From the NCBI RefSeq assembly GCF_001245615.1, contig NZ_CWKH01000001.1:2232001-2296000 (forward strand): DNA of 64,000 bases, written 5' to 3'. This DNA comes from Mycolicibacterium neworleansense. Its GTDB lineage: Bacteria; Actinomycetota; Actinomycetes; Mycobacteriales; Mycobacteriaceae. This document shows positions 44,807 through 55,023 of this stretch, one piece after another. The notes below the pieces were generated by a model that was given only the letters and a program-made list of their open reading frames with translations, made no database searches and was not told where the DNA came from. The translations under genes and the position numbers were made by a program. How positions within the stretch are numbered: the first letter of the stretch is position 1; every line of letters starts with the position of its first letter.

Positions 44807-45858
44807 ACGTTGCTCCTCACTGGCGGGCATTCACGGAACTCCTGAAGCACCGCGTTCACGGTTTCGGGGGACAGCGCGGCGGGAAAGCCGGGCAGCACGC
44901 GGTCGATGACGCCGTCGCAGCGCCGCCACAGGGCCGCGGCGAGTTCGGGGACCGGGGCGACGACGGCGAACGTGCCGAGCACTTCGTCGTCGATCAGCTC
45001 CCCCATCGCGTCCCACTGGCCGGCCAGCGACAGCCGGTGCAGTTCGGTGTGCAGATCGCCCCAGCCGTGCAACTCCAGGACTTTGCGGTAGGCCGGTGTC
45101 GATCCGTAGAACGCGAGTTGTTTGCGGGTGGCGACCGACGCCGCGGCCATCTCCTGTTCGTCGGCTCCGGTGACCAGGAAGACCGGGCAGGACACCTCGA
45201 AGTCGGTGCGGTCACGACCGCTGCGGTCCATGCCGCGCCGCAACGCCACGGTGGTCACCTCGTCCAGATAGCGCCGGGTGGTGAATGCGTGTGCCAGCAG
45301 ACCGTCGGCCGTCTCGCCGCACACTTCGGTCATCAGTTCGCCGACCGCGGCCAGGAACACCTTGGGCAACGACAGCTCCGACGGTTCCGGGGTGAACATC
45401 GGCGTCATGATCTTGTGGGTGTAGAACTCCCCCTCGAACCGCAGCTTGGTGCCGTCACGCCAGCAGCCCCAAATCGCGTGCAGCGCTTCGATGTACTCAC
45501 GCATACGGCGGGCGGGATGGCTCCAGGGCATGCTGAAGCGCTTTTCGATGTGCGGCTGGATCTGGGTGCCCAGCCCTAGGATGAAACGGCCTCCCGAGTA
45601 GGTCTGCAGATCCCAGCCGAGCTGGGCCATCGTCATCGGATTGCGCGCGAAGGCCACCGCGATGCTGGTGCCGATCTGGATCCGCTCGGTGTGTTCGGCC
45701 GCGATCGTCAACGGCAGGAACGGGTCGTGGTTGATCTCGCCGGTCCAGCACCCGTCGTAACCGTCCGCTTCGAGGTCGCGGGCCACGTCCGGGACCTCCG
45801 CGAGCCGGCTGGGAATACCGCGGTCGACTTTGACGGCGCGCGGAACGGGGTCACTCAT
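44803..45858 (-). CDS. LLM-class F420-dependent oxidoreductase
   Basis: Luciferase-like protein of 351 aa. Core segments are VARDLEADGYDGCWTGEINHDPFLPLTIAAEHTERIQIGTSIAVAFARNPMTMAQLGWDLQTYSGGRFILGLGTQIQPHIEKRFSMPW and GELMTEVCGETADGLLAHAFTTRRYLDE, as in mycobacterial F420-dependent oxidoreductases. ATG at 45858; a GTG three codons upstream (45867) is possible. The stop overlaps the P450 start (ATGA), so the two form an operon. The promoter region contains copy B of the 19-bp operator. Probably F420H2-dependent reduction of a pathway intermediate. Confidence 0.88.
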   Translation of the reverse strand: MSDPVPRAVKVDRGIPSRLAEVPDVARDLEADGYDGCWTGEINHDPFLPLTIAAEHTERIQIGTSIAVAFARNPMTMAQLGWDLQTYSGGRFILGLGTQIQPHIEKRFSMPWSHPARRMREYIEALHAIWGCWRDGTKLRFEGEFYTHKIMTPMFTPEPSELSLPKVFLAAVGELMTEVCGETADGLLAHAFTTRRYLDEVTTVALRRGMDRSGRDRTDFEVSCPVFLVTGADEQEMAAASVATRKQLAFYGSTPAYRKVLELHGWGDLHTELHRLSLAGQWDAMGELIDDEVLGTFAVVAPVPELAAALWRRCDGVIDRVLPGFPAALSPETVNAVLQEFRECPPVRSNV

Positions 45859-45919
45859 CGGCGACACATTCCTTTGCCGGCGTGATTCACCATGCGCAAA
45901 ACAAGCACCCGATCGACGC

Positions 45920-45938
45920 TACAGTAAGCAATTCAGTA
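45920..45938. promoter_or_regulatory. Operator B of the shared 19-bp motif
   Basis: TACAGTAAGCAATTCAGTA (45920-45938), 16 of 19 positions identical to operator A. It lies between the divergent LLM/P450 operon (start 45858) and the AccD-like gene (start 45999) and could control both. Confidence 0.7.
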
Positions 45939-45998
45939 TGGTCAACGGCGGTAGGCTTGTGCACCCAAGCGCAAACGCAAGACAAGAAGGACGGCGGC

Positions 45999-47495
45999 AT
46001 GACGAACGACCCGGAGTGGAAGGAAACACTCGAGGACCTCGCCCGCCGACGTGAACATGCGTACGGCATGGGCGGAGCTGAACGGCTGGCCAAGCACCAC
46101 GGCAAGGGCAAACTCGACGCCCGCGCCCGGATCGCACGCCTCCTCGACCCCGGCACGTTCCAGGAGTTCGGCACCCTTGTCGGCGGTGACATCGCCGCCG
46201 ACGGGCTCGTCGCGGGTTCGGGCCGCGTCGACGGAACACCGGTGATGGTGGGAGCCGAGGACTTCACGACGCTGGCCGGCAGCATCGGGCCCGGCGGCAA
46301 CGCCAAGCGGTACCGGCTCGCCGAATTGGCGCTGCGCAACAAGATTCCGCTGGTAATGCTGTTGGAGGGCGCGGGTTTTCGCCCCAGCGGGGAGCATTAC
46401 GGACGAACGCCGACTGATCTGATCGCCCAGGCGAAGTGCTCCGGAAAGGTGCCGACCGTGTCGGCGATCCTCGGCCCGTCCGCCGGCCACGGCGCCCTGG
46501 TGGCCCCGGTCTGCGACTTCACGATCATGAGCCGGCAGGGAGCCATCTTCACCGCTGGGCCGCCGGTGGTGAAAGAGTCGACCGGAGAGGACATCTCAAA
46601 AGAGGACCTCGGCGGGCCCAATGTCGCGCTGGCAAGTGGCGTGATCCACAACTACGGCGAAGACGACGAGTCCGTCATCGACGACATCCGGCGCTATCTG
46701 TCCTACTTCCCGTCCAGCGCATGGTCCTATCCCCCGACGCGCCTTGCCGATGACACCGCCGACCCGCGGCTCACACCCGAGATCCTCGATATCATCTCGC
46801 GCGATAATCGGCAGATCTACGACATGCGCGCCGTGCTCGACGAGATCTTCGACCGCCCCGACTGGTTCGAGGTGCAGCCGAAGTTCGGCCGCGCCATCAT
46901 CTGCGCGCTGGCCCACCTCGGCGGCTATCCGGTTGCGGTGGTCGCCAATCAACCGCAGGTGATGGCCGGTTCGATCGACGCCGATGCCGCCGACAAGGCC
47001 GCACATTTCATCTCGGTGGCGGACTCGTTTCACCTGCCGATCGTGTTTCTCGCCGACAACCCGGGCATGCTGCCGGGCAGCCGGTCCGAGGGCAGCGGCG
47101 TATTGCGCAGCGGCGCACGCATGTTCGCCGCCCAGACCGCCGCGACAACGCTCAAGTTGCACGTCACGCTGCGCAAGGCATTCGGCTTCGGTTCGATGGT
47201 GATGTCGCTGTTGGGATTCGACGATCAGGTCGCCACTTTCGCCTATCCCGGCGCCACGATGGGCGCGATGGGCGCGGCCGCGCTCAGCGCCGCCACCCAT
47301 GCCGGCGAGGACTACGCCGAAGTGCTCAAGCGGATGGAACTGGAGGCGTCCTTCCGGTCGGCAGGTCACCTCGGGTTCGACGAGCTCATCTCCCCCGAGG
47401 AGACCCGCAACGCGCTACTGGTCACCTTGCAGCACGGCATCTTCAGCCGCCAGGAGGTGGCCGAGCCGGTCTCCCGCACGTTGATCATGCCGTAG
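45999..47495 (+). CDS. Acyl-CoA carboxylase beta (carboxyltransferase) subunit
   Basis: Carboxyltransferase of 498 aa of the AccD/propionyl-methylcrotonyl-CoA carboxylase type, which transfers CO2 from biotin to an acyl-CoA. Two crotonase-like halves: GFRPSGEHYGRTPTDLIAQAKCSGKVPTVSAILGPSAGHGALVAPVCDFTIM (acyl-CoA site) and FLADNPGMLPGSRSEGSGVLRSGARMFAAQTAATTLKLHVTLRKAFGFGSMVMSLLGFDDQVATFAYPGATMGAMGA. ATG at 45999 with GAAGGA upstream. No biotin carboxylase gene is visible in the window, so it must use an AccA-type subunit from elsewhere. Divergent from the LLM/P450 operon. Confidence 0.88.
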   Translation: MTNDPEWKETLEDLARRREHAYGMGGAERLAKHHGKGKLDARARIARLLDPGTFQEFGTLVGGDIAADGLVAGSGRVDGTPVMVGAEDFTTLAGSIGPGGNAKRYRLAELALRNKIPLVMLLEGAGFRPSGEHYGRTPTDLIAQAKCSGKVPTVSAILGPSAGHGALVAPVCDFTIMSRQGAIFTAGPPVVKESTGEDISKEDLGGPNVALASGVIHNYGEDDESVIDDIRRYLSYFPSSAWSYPPTRLADDTADPRLTPEILDIISRDNRQIYDMRAVLDEIFDRPDWFEVQPKFGRAIICALAHLGGYPVAVVANQPQVMAGSIDADAADKAAHFISVADSFHLPIVFLADNPGMLPGSRSEGSGVLRSGARMFAAQTAATTLKLHVTLRKAFGFGSMVMSLLGFDDQVATFAYPGATMGAMGAAALSAATHAGEDYAEVLKRMELEASFRSAGHLGFDELISPEETRNALLVTLQHGIFSRQEVAEPVSRTLIMP

Positions 47496-47501
47496 CCCCT
47501 T

Positions 47502-47568
47502 CACCGCGAGCGTGCGTGTCTGCCGGTCGAAACGCCGTATTTAATAGCATTCTGCGCACACTCGCGCC
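47502..47568. repeat. Dispersed intergenic repeat, copy 2
   Basis: CACCGCGAGCGTGCGTGT...GCATTCTGCGCACACTCGCG, matching the copy at 36572-36638. The ends CGCGAGCGTGCG and CGCACACTCGCG are near-perfect inverted repeats, so the element can fold and may serve as a terminator between the convergent AccD-like and rox genes. Confidence 0.68.
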
Positions 47569-47589
47569 CGGCCGGCCGAGGCCAAACCG

Positions 47590-49143
<1,554 letters not shown>

Positions 49144-50205
49144 CTATTTTCCGGTGGCTGACGCCTGGGTTGCCCGGTATTCGGTGACGATCGGCTCGAG
49201 CTCGTCGGGGGTGGCCCCGTGCATGATCACCGCGTCGGCACCGTAGTCGAATTCCTTGCGGATGCGGGCGACGCATTGGCGTGCCGATCCGGTGGCCGAG
49301 GGTTCCAGCCATTCGTCAGGGATGAGTGTGGCGATGTGCTCGATCTGCTCGGCGCTGGCCTTGTGATCGATGCCGCCCGGGATCGAGGTGACGACGGAAT
49401 CTTCCCGGAACCGTTGCAGCACAGCAGGATCCCAGTTGTTCGTGCTCACCAGTAGGTCGCCGTAGCCCTGCAGGTAGGTGGCCAGCCGGGCCACGGTCTT
49501 CTTGAGTCGTAGTTCCTCGGGCAGGTGATCGCCGACGGTGGCAAAGCAGGACCACACCCGCACGCTGTCGGGGTCACGGCCGGCCTGCTCGGCGGCATCC
49601 TTGACCGTCTTGACCGCGCGTTGCAGCGTCTCCGGGGTGAAATAGGTGTGCAGGATGACGTCGTCGAACTCCCGCCCGCCCAGCGCCAGTGTCTGCGGCC
49701 CGAAGGCGACGATCGCCAGCCGAATATCCTCTTTGAAGTCGGGATCCAGGAACAGGACCTGATATTTCCCGATCGGTCCGTCGTGGTTGAAGATCACCTC
49801 GCCGTGCCAGAGCTTGCGCATGACCTGGGCGAAATCCTCCATCTGCGCGGTCGTCACGGCCGGGACGCCGAAGGCGTTGTACATGGCGGCGACCCCGCGG
49901 CCGATGCCCAACGTGAATCGGCCCCTCGACAGCCGGTGCATCGTGGTGGCCCACGACCCGGTGATCAGCAGGTGGCGAGTGTTGTGATTGGTTGCCGCCG
50001 TGGCGATCTGCATCCGGTCGGTCACCGCACACGCGGCGCCGACGAGCGAGGACGCCTCCTTGACGTTCCACCGTTCGGAGATGAACGCGGTGCCGAAACC
50101 GAGTTCCTCGCCGCGGCGCGCCTCGTCCATCAGCGTGGCCGGGCCTTCACCGCCCGCCCCGGCCAGCAGGTAGTAGCCAAGCTCGTCGAGTACAGGTTCA
50201 CTCAT
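49144..50205 (-). CDS. LLM-class F420-dependent oxidoreductase
   Basis: Luciferase-like protein of 353 aa. Features are DELGYYLLAGAGGEGPATLMDEARRGEELGFGTAFISERWNVKEASSLVGAACAVTDRMQIATAATNHNTRH and MHRLSRGRFTLGIGRGVAAMYNAFGVPAVT, followed by the usual C-terminal DECxxRI-like block (SARQCVARIRKEFDYGADAVIMHG). It matches a mycobacterial F420-dependent subfamily often found with P450s. AAGGAG precedes the ATG at 50205, which overlaps the stop of the SnoaL gene (ATGA). Last gene of the APH-SnoaL-LLM operon. Confidence 0.88.
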   Translation of the reverse strand: MSEPVLDELGYYLLAGAGGEGPATLMDEARRGEELGFGTAFISERWNVKEASSLVGAACAVTDRMQIATAATNHNTRHLLITGSWATTMHRLSRGRFTLGIGRGVAAMYNAFGVPAVTTAQMEDFAQVMRKLWHGEVIFNHDGPIGKYQVLFLDPDFKEDIRLAIVAFGPQTLALGGREFDDVILHTYFTPETLQRAVKTVKDAAEQAGRDPDSVRVWSCFATVGDHLPEELRLKKTVARLATYLQGYGDLLVSTNNWDPAVLQRFREDSVVTSIPGGIDHKASAEQIEHIATLIPDEWLEPSATGSARQCVARIRKEFDYGADAVIMHGATPDELEPIVTEYRATQASATGK

Positions 50206-50579
50206 GCCCAAACTCCTTGTTTGTAACCGCAATTCCAGACTTCGGTGATCCGGCCGTCGACGACGCGGAAGATCTCCATGCTGCTGATCGTGATGGCGCT
50301 TCCGTCGGGGAACGACATCGGTGATTCGTAGACGATGGTGACGTGCTCCCCGTCGTCGCCGGCGATCACCAGATTGAGATCGAAACGGACGGTCTCGAAC
50401 ATCGCCCAGTGGTCGATGATCCGCTGCACCGCCTGTCGATGGGTCAGATTCTGCGCCTCCCCCACGTCGTGACGAATCACGTTGTCGCCCATCAGTTCTT
50501 CTGCCAGGGCGAAGTCCCGCTCGTTCCACACCACCAGGTTGTAGAGCTCGACGACTTCGCGGGCGGTACGCACACTCAC
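50202..50579 (-). CDS. SnoaL/NTF2-fold protein
   Basis: Small cone-fold protein of 125 aa: REVVELYNLVVWNERDFALAEELMGDNVIRHDVGEAQNLTHRQAVQRIIDHWAMFETVRFDLNLVIAGDDGEHVTIVYES and a C-terminal ISSMEIFRVVDGRITEVWNCGY, typical SnoaL-like polyketide cyclase/isomerase family. GTG at 50579 overlaps the upstream kinase-like gene's stop (GTGA), and its own stop overlaps the LLM start. Could be an isomerase or hydrolase of the pathway. Confidence 0.83.
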   Translation of the reverse strand: MSVRTAREVVELYNLVVWNERDFALAEELMGDNVIRHDVGEAQNLTHRQAVQRIIDHWAMFETVRFDLNLVIAGDDGEHVTIVYESPMSFPDGSAITISSMEIFRVVDGRITEVWNCGYKQGVWA

Positions 50580-51667
50580 GCGAACACCTCCAAAGCGTCG
50601 ATCTCGTCGATGCAGGCGACGGCCCGGTCGACGAGGGTCAGACACAGTTGTCGCGAACGCTCCGGCATCGCATCCCATCCCACCAGCGTGATGACGGGAA
50701 GCACCATCAGATAAGCGACCGCGAACCGGTAGTGCCGCCAGGCTTCGTCGAAGCCATAGTCGGTCAATCCGTGGCTGCCCAGTCGGTCCAGGTATTCGCG
50801 TACCAGGATCTGATCCTGACCGCGCCGGGTGTCGGTGGGCAACCCCTGGCTCACCAGGTAGCCGATATCGGCCACACCCGCTCCGTGACTGGCGAATTGG
50901 AAGTCCACCACCTTCAGTCGATCGCCGTCGAAGAACATGTTGTCGGCCCGGATGTCACCGTGCAGGAGCATCGTCCGCTCGGTGAGCGCGGCCAGGGCCT
51001 GCGGGGCCAGCTCCACGAAGCGCTCGGCGAACTCGGCCACCTCGGGTGGGACAGCCATCGACGAATGCTCTCGGTAGGCTTGCCATCCCAGTCCGAAGAC
51101 CGGCAGGAACAGGTCGCGGGCCATGGGCGTGTCCAAGCTCGGGAACTCATCGACCAGTGCTGGGTCGGCCGTGGTGACCGACCACGCATGCAGGGCGGCG
51201 AGCTCATCGATGGCGATCCGGGCCCGGTCCAGCGGCAGGCCGGCCAGGTGGTCGGCATTCACCCAGTGCTGCAGGTCTTCCATCACCAGGACGAAGTCCA
51301 CCGTGCCCTTCACCATGCGCGCGGTGTGCACGTGCGGCGTGGACATCGGCGCGTGTCCGGCCACCCGCTGGTAGAAGGCGAGTTCACGACGATAGCCACC
51401 GAGCATGTCCATGGCGCCGCGCGCTTCCGACTGGGCCGGTAGTTTCACGATCACCGAGGGCGGAACATCCTGACCACTCAGATGCAGTCGGTACAGCAGC
51501 GAGGAGAAACCGCTGTCCATCGCGATCTGCTCGGCACGGATCTCGCTCACGGTAGCGGTGTCGGGTGCAGCGGGATCCGCACGCAACACCTCGGTCAGCC
51601 AGGCGACGGTCACGGCATCGATTTGGGCCGGCACGCTCACGGCGTCCTGGGCGTGAGCGTTCGTCAC
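50576..51667 (-). CDS. Phosphotransferase (APH/ecdysteroid-kinase-like) protein
   Basis: Kinase-fold protein of about 363 aa. The N-lobe is SGFSSLLYRLHLSGQDVPPSVIVKLPA, the catalytic loop is MLLHGDIRADNMFFDGDRLKVVDFQFASHGAGVADIGYLVSQGL (HGDxxxxN, then DFQ in place of DxD). Such proteins accompany steroid and lipid catabolic clusters in mycobacteria. GGGGAG at 51674-51679 has better spacing to the GTG at 51667 than to the ATG at 51670. First gene of a coupled operon with SnoaL and LLM genes. Divergent from a TetR gene. Confidence 0.83.
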   Translation of the reverse strand: MTNAHAQDAVSVPAQIDAVTVAWLTEVLRADPAAPDTATVSEIRAEQIAMDSGFSSLLYRLHLSGQDVPPSVIVKLPAQSEARGAMDMLGGYRRELAFYQRVAGHAPMSTPHVHTARMVKGTVDFVLVMEDLQHWVNADHLAGLPLDRARIAIDELAALHAWSVTTADPALVDEFPSLDTPMARDLFLPVFGLGWQAYREHSSMAVPPEVAEFAERFVELAPQALAALTERTMLLHGDIRADNMFFDGDRLKVVDFQFASHGAGVADIGYLVSQGLPTDTRRGQDQILVREYLDRLGSHGLTDYGFDEAWRHYRFAVAYLMVLPVITLVGWDAMPERSRQLCLTLVDRAVACIDEIDALEVFA

Positions 51668-51731
51668 CATCGACTCCCCGAAATTATTTGACACTGAACA
51701 AGCAACATAATTGTCGGGCGTCTAATATGCA

Positions 51732-52343
51732 ATGGTGCCTTCACCCGAACGCGGGTTGACCCAGCCGCAACGTGTCGAGATCTCCGGTCAGCGGCTGCTG
51801 CACGCTGCCGCCGAACTGATCGTCGAAAAAGGTTGGGAGGCAACGACCGCCGCTGAGATCGGTCGCCGCGCCGGCTACAGCCGAGCCATGGTCCATGCCC
51901 GTTACGGCAGCAAGGACGCCATCCTGGAGGCCTTCCAGCAGGCCTACGTCGTGCGACTGAACCCTGACCCTGAACCTGGCACCACCGGCCTGCAGCAGGT
52001 GCTGGCTCACTTCGACCGCATAGCGGAGATCCATGCCGAGGATCCGGAGCTGATGCGGGCCATGTTCGTCTCGGCGTTCGAAGCGGTCAAGACCACATCG
52101 CCGTTGCGCGACGCCCTCCGTGCGCAGTTGTCCGGGGCCGCAGTCAAAGTCGAAGCGGGCTTGCGCTCCGGCATTCGCGACGGGTCGATCCGGCCCGACG
52201 TCGATCTGGAGGCGGCCAAGCAGGACATCACCGGATCGGTGTTCGGCATCGCCTACCACTGGGTGGTGCTGTCCGAGAGTGTGGATCTCGACCGGCAGCT
52301 GGATTGCGTTCGGAGCCGGATCATTTCACAGTACGGCGCGTAA
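51732..52343 (+). CDS. TetR family regulator
   Basis: Regulator of about 203 aa with HTH SGQRLLHAAAELIVEKGWEATTAAEIGRRAGYSRAMVHARYGSKDAILEAF and a helical effector domain. The start is ATG 51732 or GTG 51735; TAATAT (51723-51728) is 6 nt before the GTG, as in leaderless genes. Divergent from the APH-SnoaL-LLM operon across about 64 nt, which it probably represses. One of two TetR candidates for the shared 19-bp operator, although no copy of that motif lies in its own promoter. Confidence 0.87.
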   Translation: MVPSPERGLTQPQRVEISGQRLLHAAAELIVEKGWEATTAAEIGRRAGYSRAMVHARYGSKDAILEAFQQAYVVRLNPDPEPGTTGLQQVLAHFDRIAEIHAEDPELMRAMFVSAFEAVKTTSPLRDALRAQLSGAAVKVEAGLRSGIRDGSIRPDVDLEAAKQDITGSVFGIAYHWVVLSESVDLDRQLDCVRSRIISQYGA

Positions 52344-53453
52344 CGGCTCGAGAAAGCGGCTGGTTGCGTCCTGAACCGCACCGGAGAACAGGTGCCCGAC
52401 GTGACTGCCGTCGTGCCAATGCAGTTCGCCGCCCCACCGCTCGTGCAGGGCAAGTGCCGAATCCCGCATTGCCATCCGGTCATGCCAGGCCCCGACGATC
52501 AGTCGGCGATCGCCCCGGGGCACAGTGGCCAACGGGTCCACCACCGAGGTCAACGCCGTCACGACATCCGACTGCAACTGCACCCCCGCCGCGCGCCCGG
52601 CCGAACCCCACCGCCCGAGGTGCAAACCGATCATGGTGTTGAGCCCGAGAATGGGCGTGTAGACCGCCACTGCGCCGACCCGGGCGTCGAGATGCGAAAC
52701 CAGCGCCGCCACAGCACTACCCAGCGACAACCCGGCCACCGTGATCGACGACGCCTGCGGCTGCAGCCAGCCGATCAACGCTCGCACCTCCGACACCGCG
52801 CGCATCGTGCCGGCCACATTGGCCAGGGGATCGCGGGCGGGGTACTCGGGCCAGGAACTGCGCCGCGGCCCGTGCCCGGGTTGCACCGGCAGTGCCACGT
52901 TGAATCCGAGTTGCTGCAACTGCCGCACCCGGGCCACCAGTAGATCCATCGGATCCCCTTGACCGGCCCCGTGTACCCAGATGAGCCACGGCCGGACCTC
53001 GTCGTTGCGGCGGTACAGCCGCACTCTGGCCGTGGCCGGACCGCCGTGGCCGTCGGCCAGCACCGAGTCCGGCAGTACGGGCTCATGATCGAAGACGAGC
53101 TCCTCGAAGGTCAGTGCGCCGAATCGACGGGCCCGGATGTGCTTGACCTGCAGCGCATCCGGGGACGCATGTGCGCCGTCGATTCCGAGTGCGGCCAGTT
53201 CGGAGGCGGCCTCTTCATAGTCACGCAGTGCCCGCGGTATCTGGGGTGGTGCACCGGTCAAAGTCATCCCGGTGACCACCAACTCGTCGAGCGTGACCTC
53301 ACCGAGCTGGCGCAGACCGGTCACCGACAGCGGGTTCCACTGGCCGGCGAGTGCGCCGACGGAGCGCGGCACCACGCCGCCGAGCCCCCACGCGATGCGT
53401 GCAGCCCTAAGCAATGGTGAATCCGGTGTAGCCGTCCGCGGCGATCTCGTCAC
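52326..53453 (-). CDS. Alpha/beta-hydrolase
   Basis: Predicted esterase, thioesterase or lactone hydrolase of up to 375 aa. Oxyanion region LIWVHGAGQGDPMDLLVARVRQLQQLGFNVALPVQPGHGPRR, nucleophile elbow GLSLGSAV, catalytic Asp region VGAWHDRMA and His in DGSHVGHLFSGAV. The start is uncertain: GTG at 53453 overlaps the end of the BVMO gene by 47 nt, and TTG at 53414 is an alternative. As the last gene after a Baeyer-Villiger enzyme it may hydrolyse the ester or lactone product, by inference. Its 3' end overlaps the convergent TetR gene by 18 nt. Confidence 0.8.
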   Translation of the reverse strand: MTRSPRTATPDSPLLRAARIAWGLGGVVPRSVGALAGQWNPLSVTGLRQLGEVTLDELVVTGMTLTGAPPQIPRALRDYEEAASELAALGIDGAHASPDALQVKHIRARRFGALTFEELVFDHEPVLPDSVLADGHGGPATARVRLYRRNDEVRPWLIWVHGAGQGDPMDLLVARVRQLQQLGFNVALPVQPGHGPRRSSWPEYPARDPLANVAGTMRAVSEVRALIGWLQPQASSITVAGLSLGSAVAALVSHLDARVGAVAVYTPILGLNTMIGLHLGRWGSAGRAAGVQLQSDVVTALTSVVDPLATVPRGDRRLIVGAWHDRMAMRDSALALHERWGGELHWHDGSHVGHLFSGAVQDATSRFLEPLRAVL

Positions 53454-55023
53454 AGCGACGACGGTACTCGGGGATGCCGGCGGTGTATCCCAGGTACATC
53501 CGCTTCTTGCCGGGCACGTTGCCGCCGTTGTACCAGGAGTTGCAGCTCGGGTGCACCAGCACGGTCGGCGCGACGAGGGCCGTGGTGTGCTCGACCCATT
53601 CGGTCTGCGCCTGCGGCGTAGCCTCGATGCTGCGGTGTCCACCGGCCCTCAGGTAGACGATGCAGTCTGCGATCCAGTCCACGTGCTGCTCCAGTGCGGC
53701 CACGAAATTGGTTGCTGCCGAGGGGCTTCCCGGTCCCTGAATCGTGAACAGGTTCGGGAACCCGGCGACGGCCAATCCCAGGTAGGACAGCGCGCCCTCC
53801 TTGGACCAGTACTCCCCCAACACCAGCCCGTCACGGCCACGCACGTCGATCCGGCTCAACGCGCCGGTCATGGCATCGAACCCGGTGGCGTATACGATCA
53901 CGTCGAGGTCGAAATCGCCCTGCTCGGTGGAAATCCCGGTCTCCGTCACCTCACGGATCGCGCCCTTGCGCAGATCGACAAGGGTTACGTTGTCGCGGTT
54001 GTAGGTCTCGTAGTAGCCCTGGTCGATGATGGGGCGTTTGCAGGCGAACGGGTGGCTCGGGGTCAACGATGCCGCCGTCTGCGGATCCCGGACGATCCGC
54101 GCCACGGCCTGCCCGTACAGCTCGGTGGCCATCCGGTTGGCGTCGATGTCGAAGAAGACGTCGCCCCAATTGAGCGCACCCATCACGCCGTGTTCCTCGA
54201 CGGCGCGCTGCTTCTCCTCGGGTGTAGCCGATTTCACCGGCGGCCGCACCAGCATGTCCAGCAGCACCGAGAACGCGCTCAGCCGTGCGGCACCGACCGG
54301 GTGCTCCCGTTGTGCGGCGCGTATCTGCGGGTAGTCGGCCTTCAGGTCGTCGAGTTCACCCGGCTCGAACGGGCGCACCTGCCACGGCAGCGTGAATGCC
54401 GGTGAGCGCTGAAAAACCGTCAGCTGCGCCGCCTGCGCGGCAACCACCGGGATCAGCTGCACACCCGTGGAGCCGGTGCCGATCACCCCGACCCGCTTGC
54501 CCGCAAGGTCCACGCCCTGATGCGGCCAGCGGCTGGTGAACACAGACGTACCGGCGAACCGGCCCATCCCGGGAATGTCGGGTTCGAGAGGGACAGAGAG
54601 GATTCCGGTGGCGGCCACCACGAACGGCGTGTGCAGTATCTGACCGTCGGAGGTGGTGACGGCCCATTGTGACGTGCTCTCGTCGAACACCATCGTCACG
54701 ACCTCGGCACCGAATGTGATGTCCCGGCGTAGGTCTAGCCGGTCGGCGACGAAGTTCAGGTATGCCTCGATCTCCGGCTGAGCCGGCATCGTCTCGGTCC
54801 AGATCCATTCCTGCTGAATCTCGTCGCTGAAGCTGTAGGAGTACTCGATGCTCTCGATATCGCAGCGAGCACCCGGGTACCGGTTCACCAGCCAGGTCCC
54901 GCCGACGCCGTCGGCCTTTTCCAGGACTCGCACCCGCAGCCCTGCTTCGCGGAGTCGGTGCAGTGCATACAGGCCGGAGAATCCGGCGCCGACGACTACA
55001 GCATCAAAGGCTTCGCTGCTCAC
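53407..55023 (-). CDS. Baeyer-Villiger monooxygenase with an altered fingerprint
   Basis: FAD/NADPH monooxygenase of 538 aa, cyclohexanone-monooxygenase-like. FAD loop VVGAGFSGLYALH (10-22), ATG motif AATGILSVPLEPDIPG, NADPH loop VIGTGSTGVQL, and C-terminal GPGSPSAATNFVAALEQHVDW. The BVMO fingerprint reads FAGTSVFTSRWP (156-167): Phe 162 (codon TTC) replaces the conserved His of FxGxxxHxxxW. The GTG start at 55023 overlaps the upstream epimerase-like gene stop (GTGA). Probably converts a cyclic or side-chain ketone to an ester, which the adjacent hydrolase could cleave. Confidence 0.88.
   Translation of the reverse strand: MSSEAFDAVVVGAGFSGLYALHRLREAGLRVRVLEKADGVGGTWLVNRYPGARCDIESIEYSYSFSDEIQQEWIWTETMPAQPEIEAYLNFVADRLDLRRDITFGAEVVTMVFDESTSQWAVTTSDGQILHTPFVVAATGILSVPLEPDIPGMGRFAGTSVFTSRWPHQGVDLAGKRVGVIGTGSTGVQLIPVVAAQAAQLTVFQRSPAFTLPWQVRPFEPGELDDLKADYPQIRAAQREHPVGAARLSAFSVLLDMLVRPPVKSATPEEKQRAVEEHGVMGALNWGDVFFDIDANRMATELYGQAVARIVRDPQTAASLTPSHPFACKRPIIDQGYYETYNRDNVTLVDLRKGAIREVTETGISTEQGDFDLDVIVYATGFDAMTGALSRIDVRGRDGLVLGEYWSKEGALSYLGLAVAGFPNLFTIQGPGSPSAATNFVAALEQHVDWIADCIVYLRAGGHRSIEATPQAQTEWVEHTTALVAPTVLVHPSCNSWYNGGNVPGKKRMYLGYTAGIPEYRRRCDEIAADGYTGFTIA

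Noticed and set aside
45938..46054. ATG at the end of operator B opening a 38-codon ORF upstream of the AccD-like gene
   Set aside because: Out of frame with the AccD-like gene and without family sequence. It could be an upstream ORF but nothing supports translation.
51691..51716. Weak inverted repeat GACA...TGTC between the kinase-like and TetR genes
   Set aside because: Arms match in only about 6 of 8 positions over a long spacer. Not enough to call an operator.
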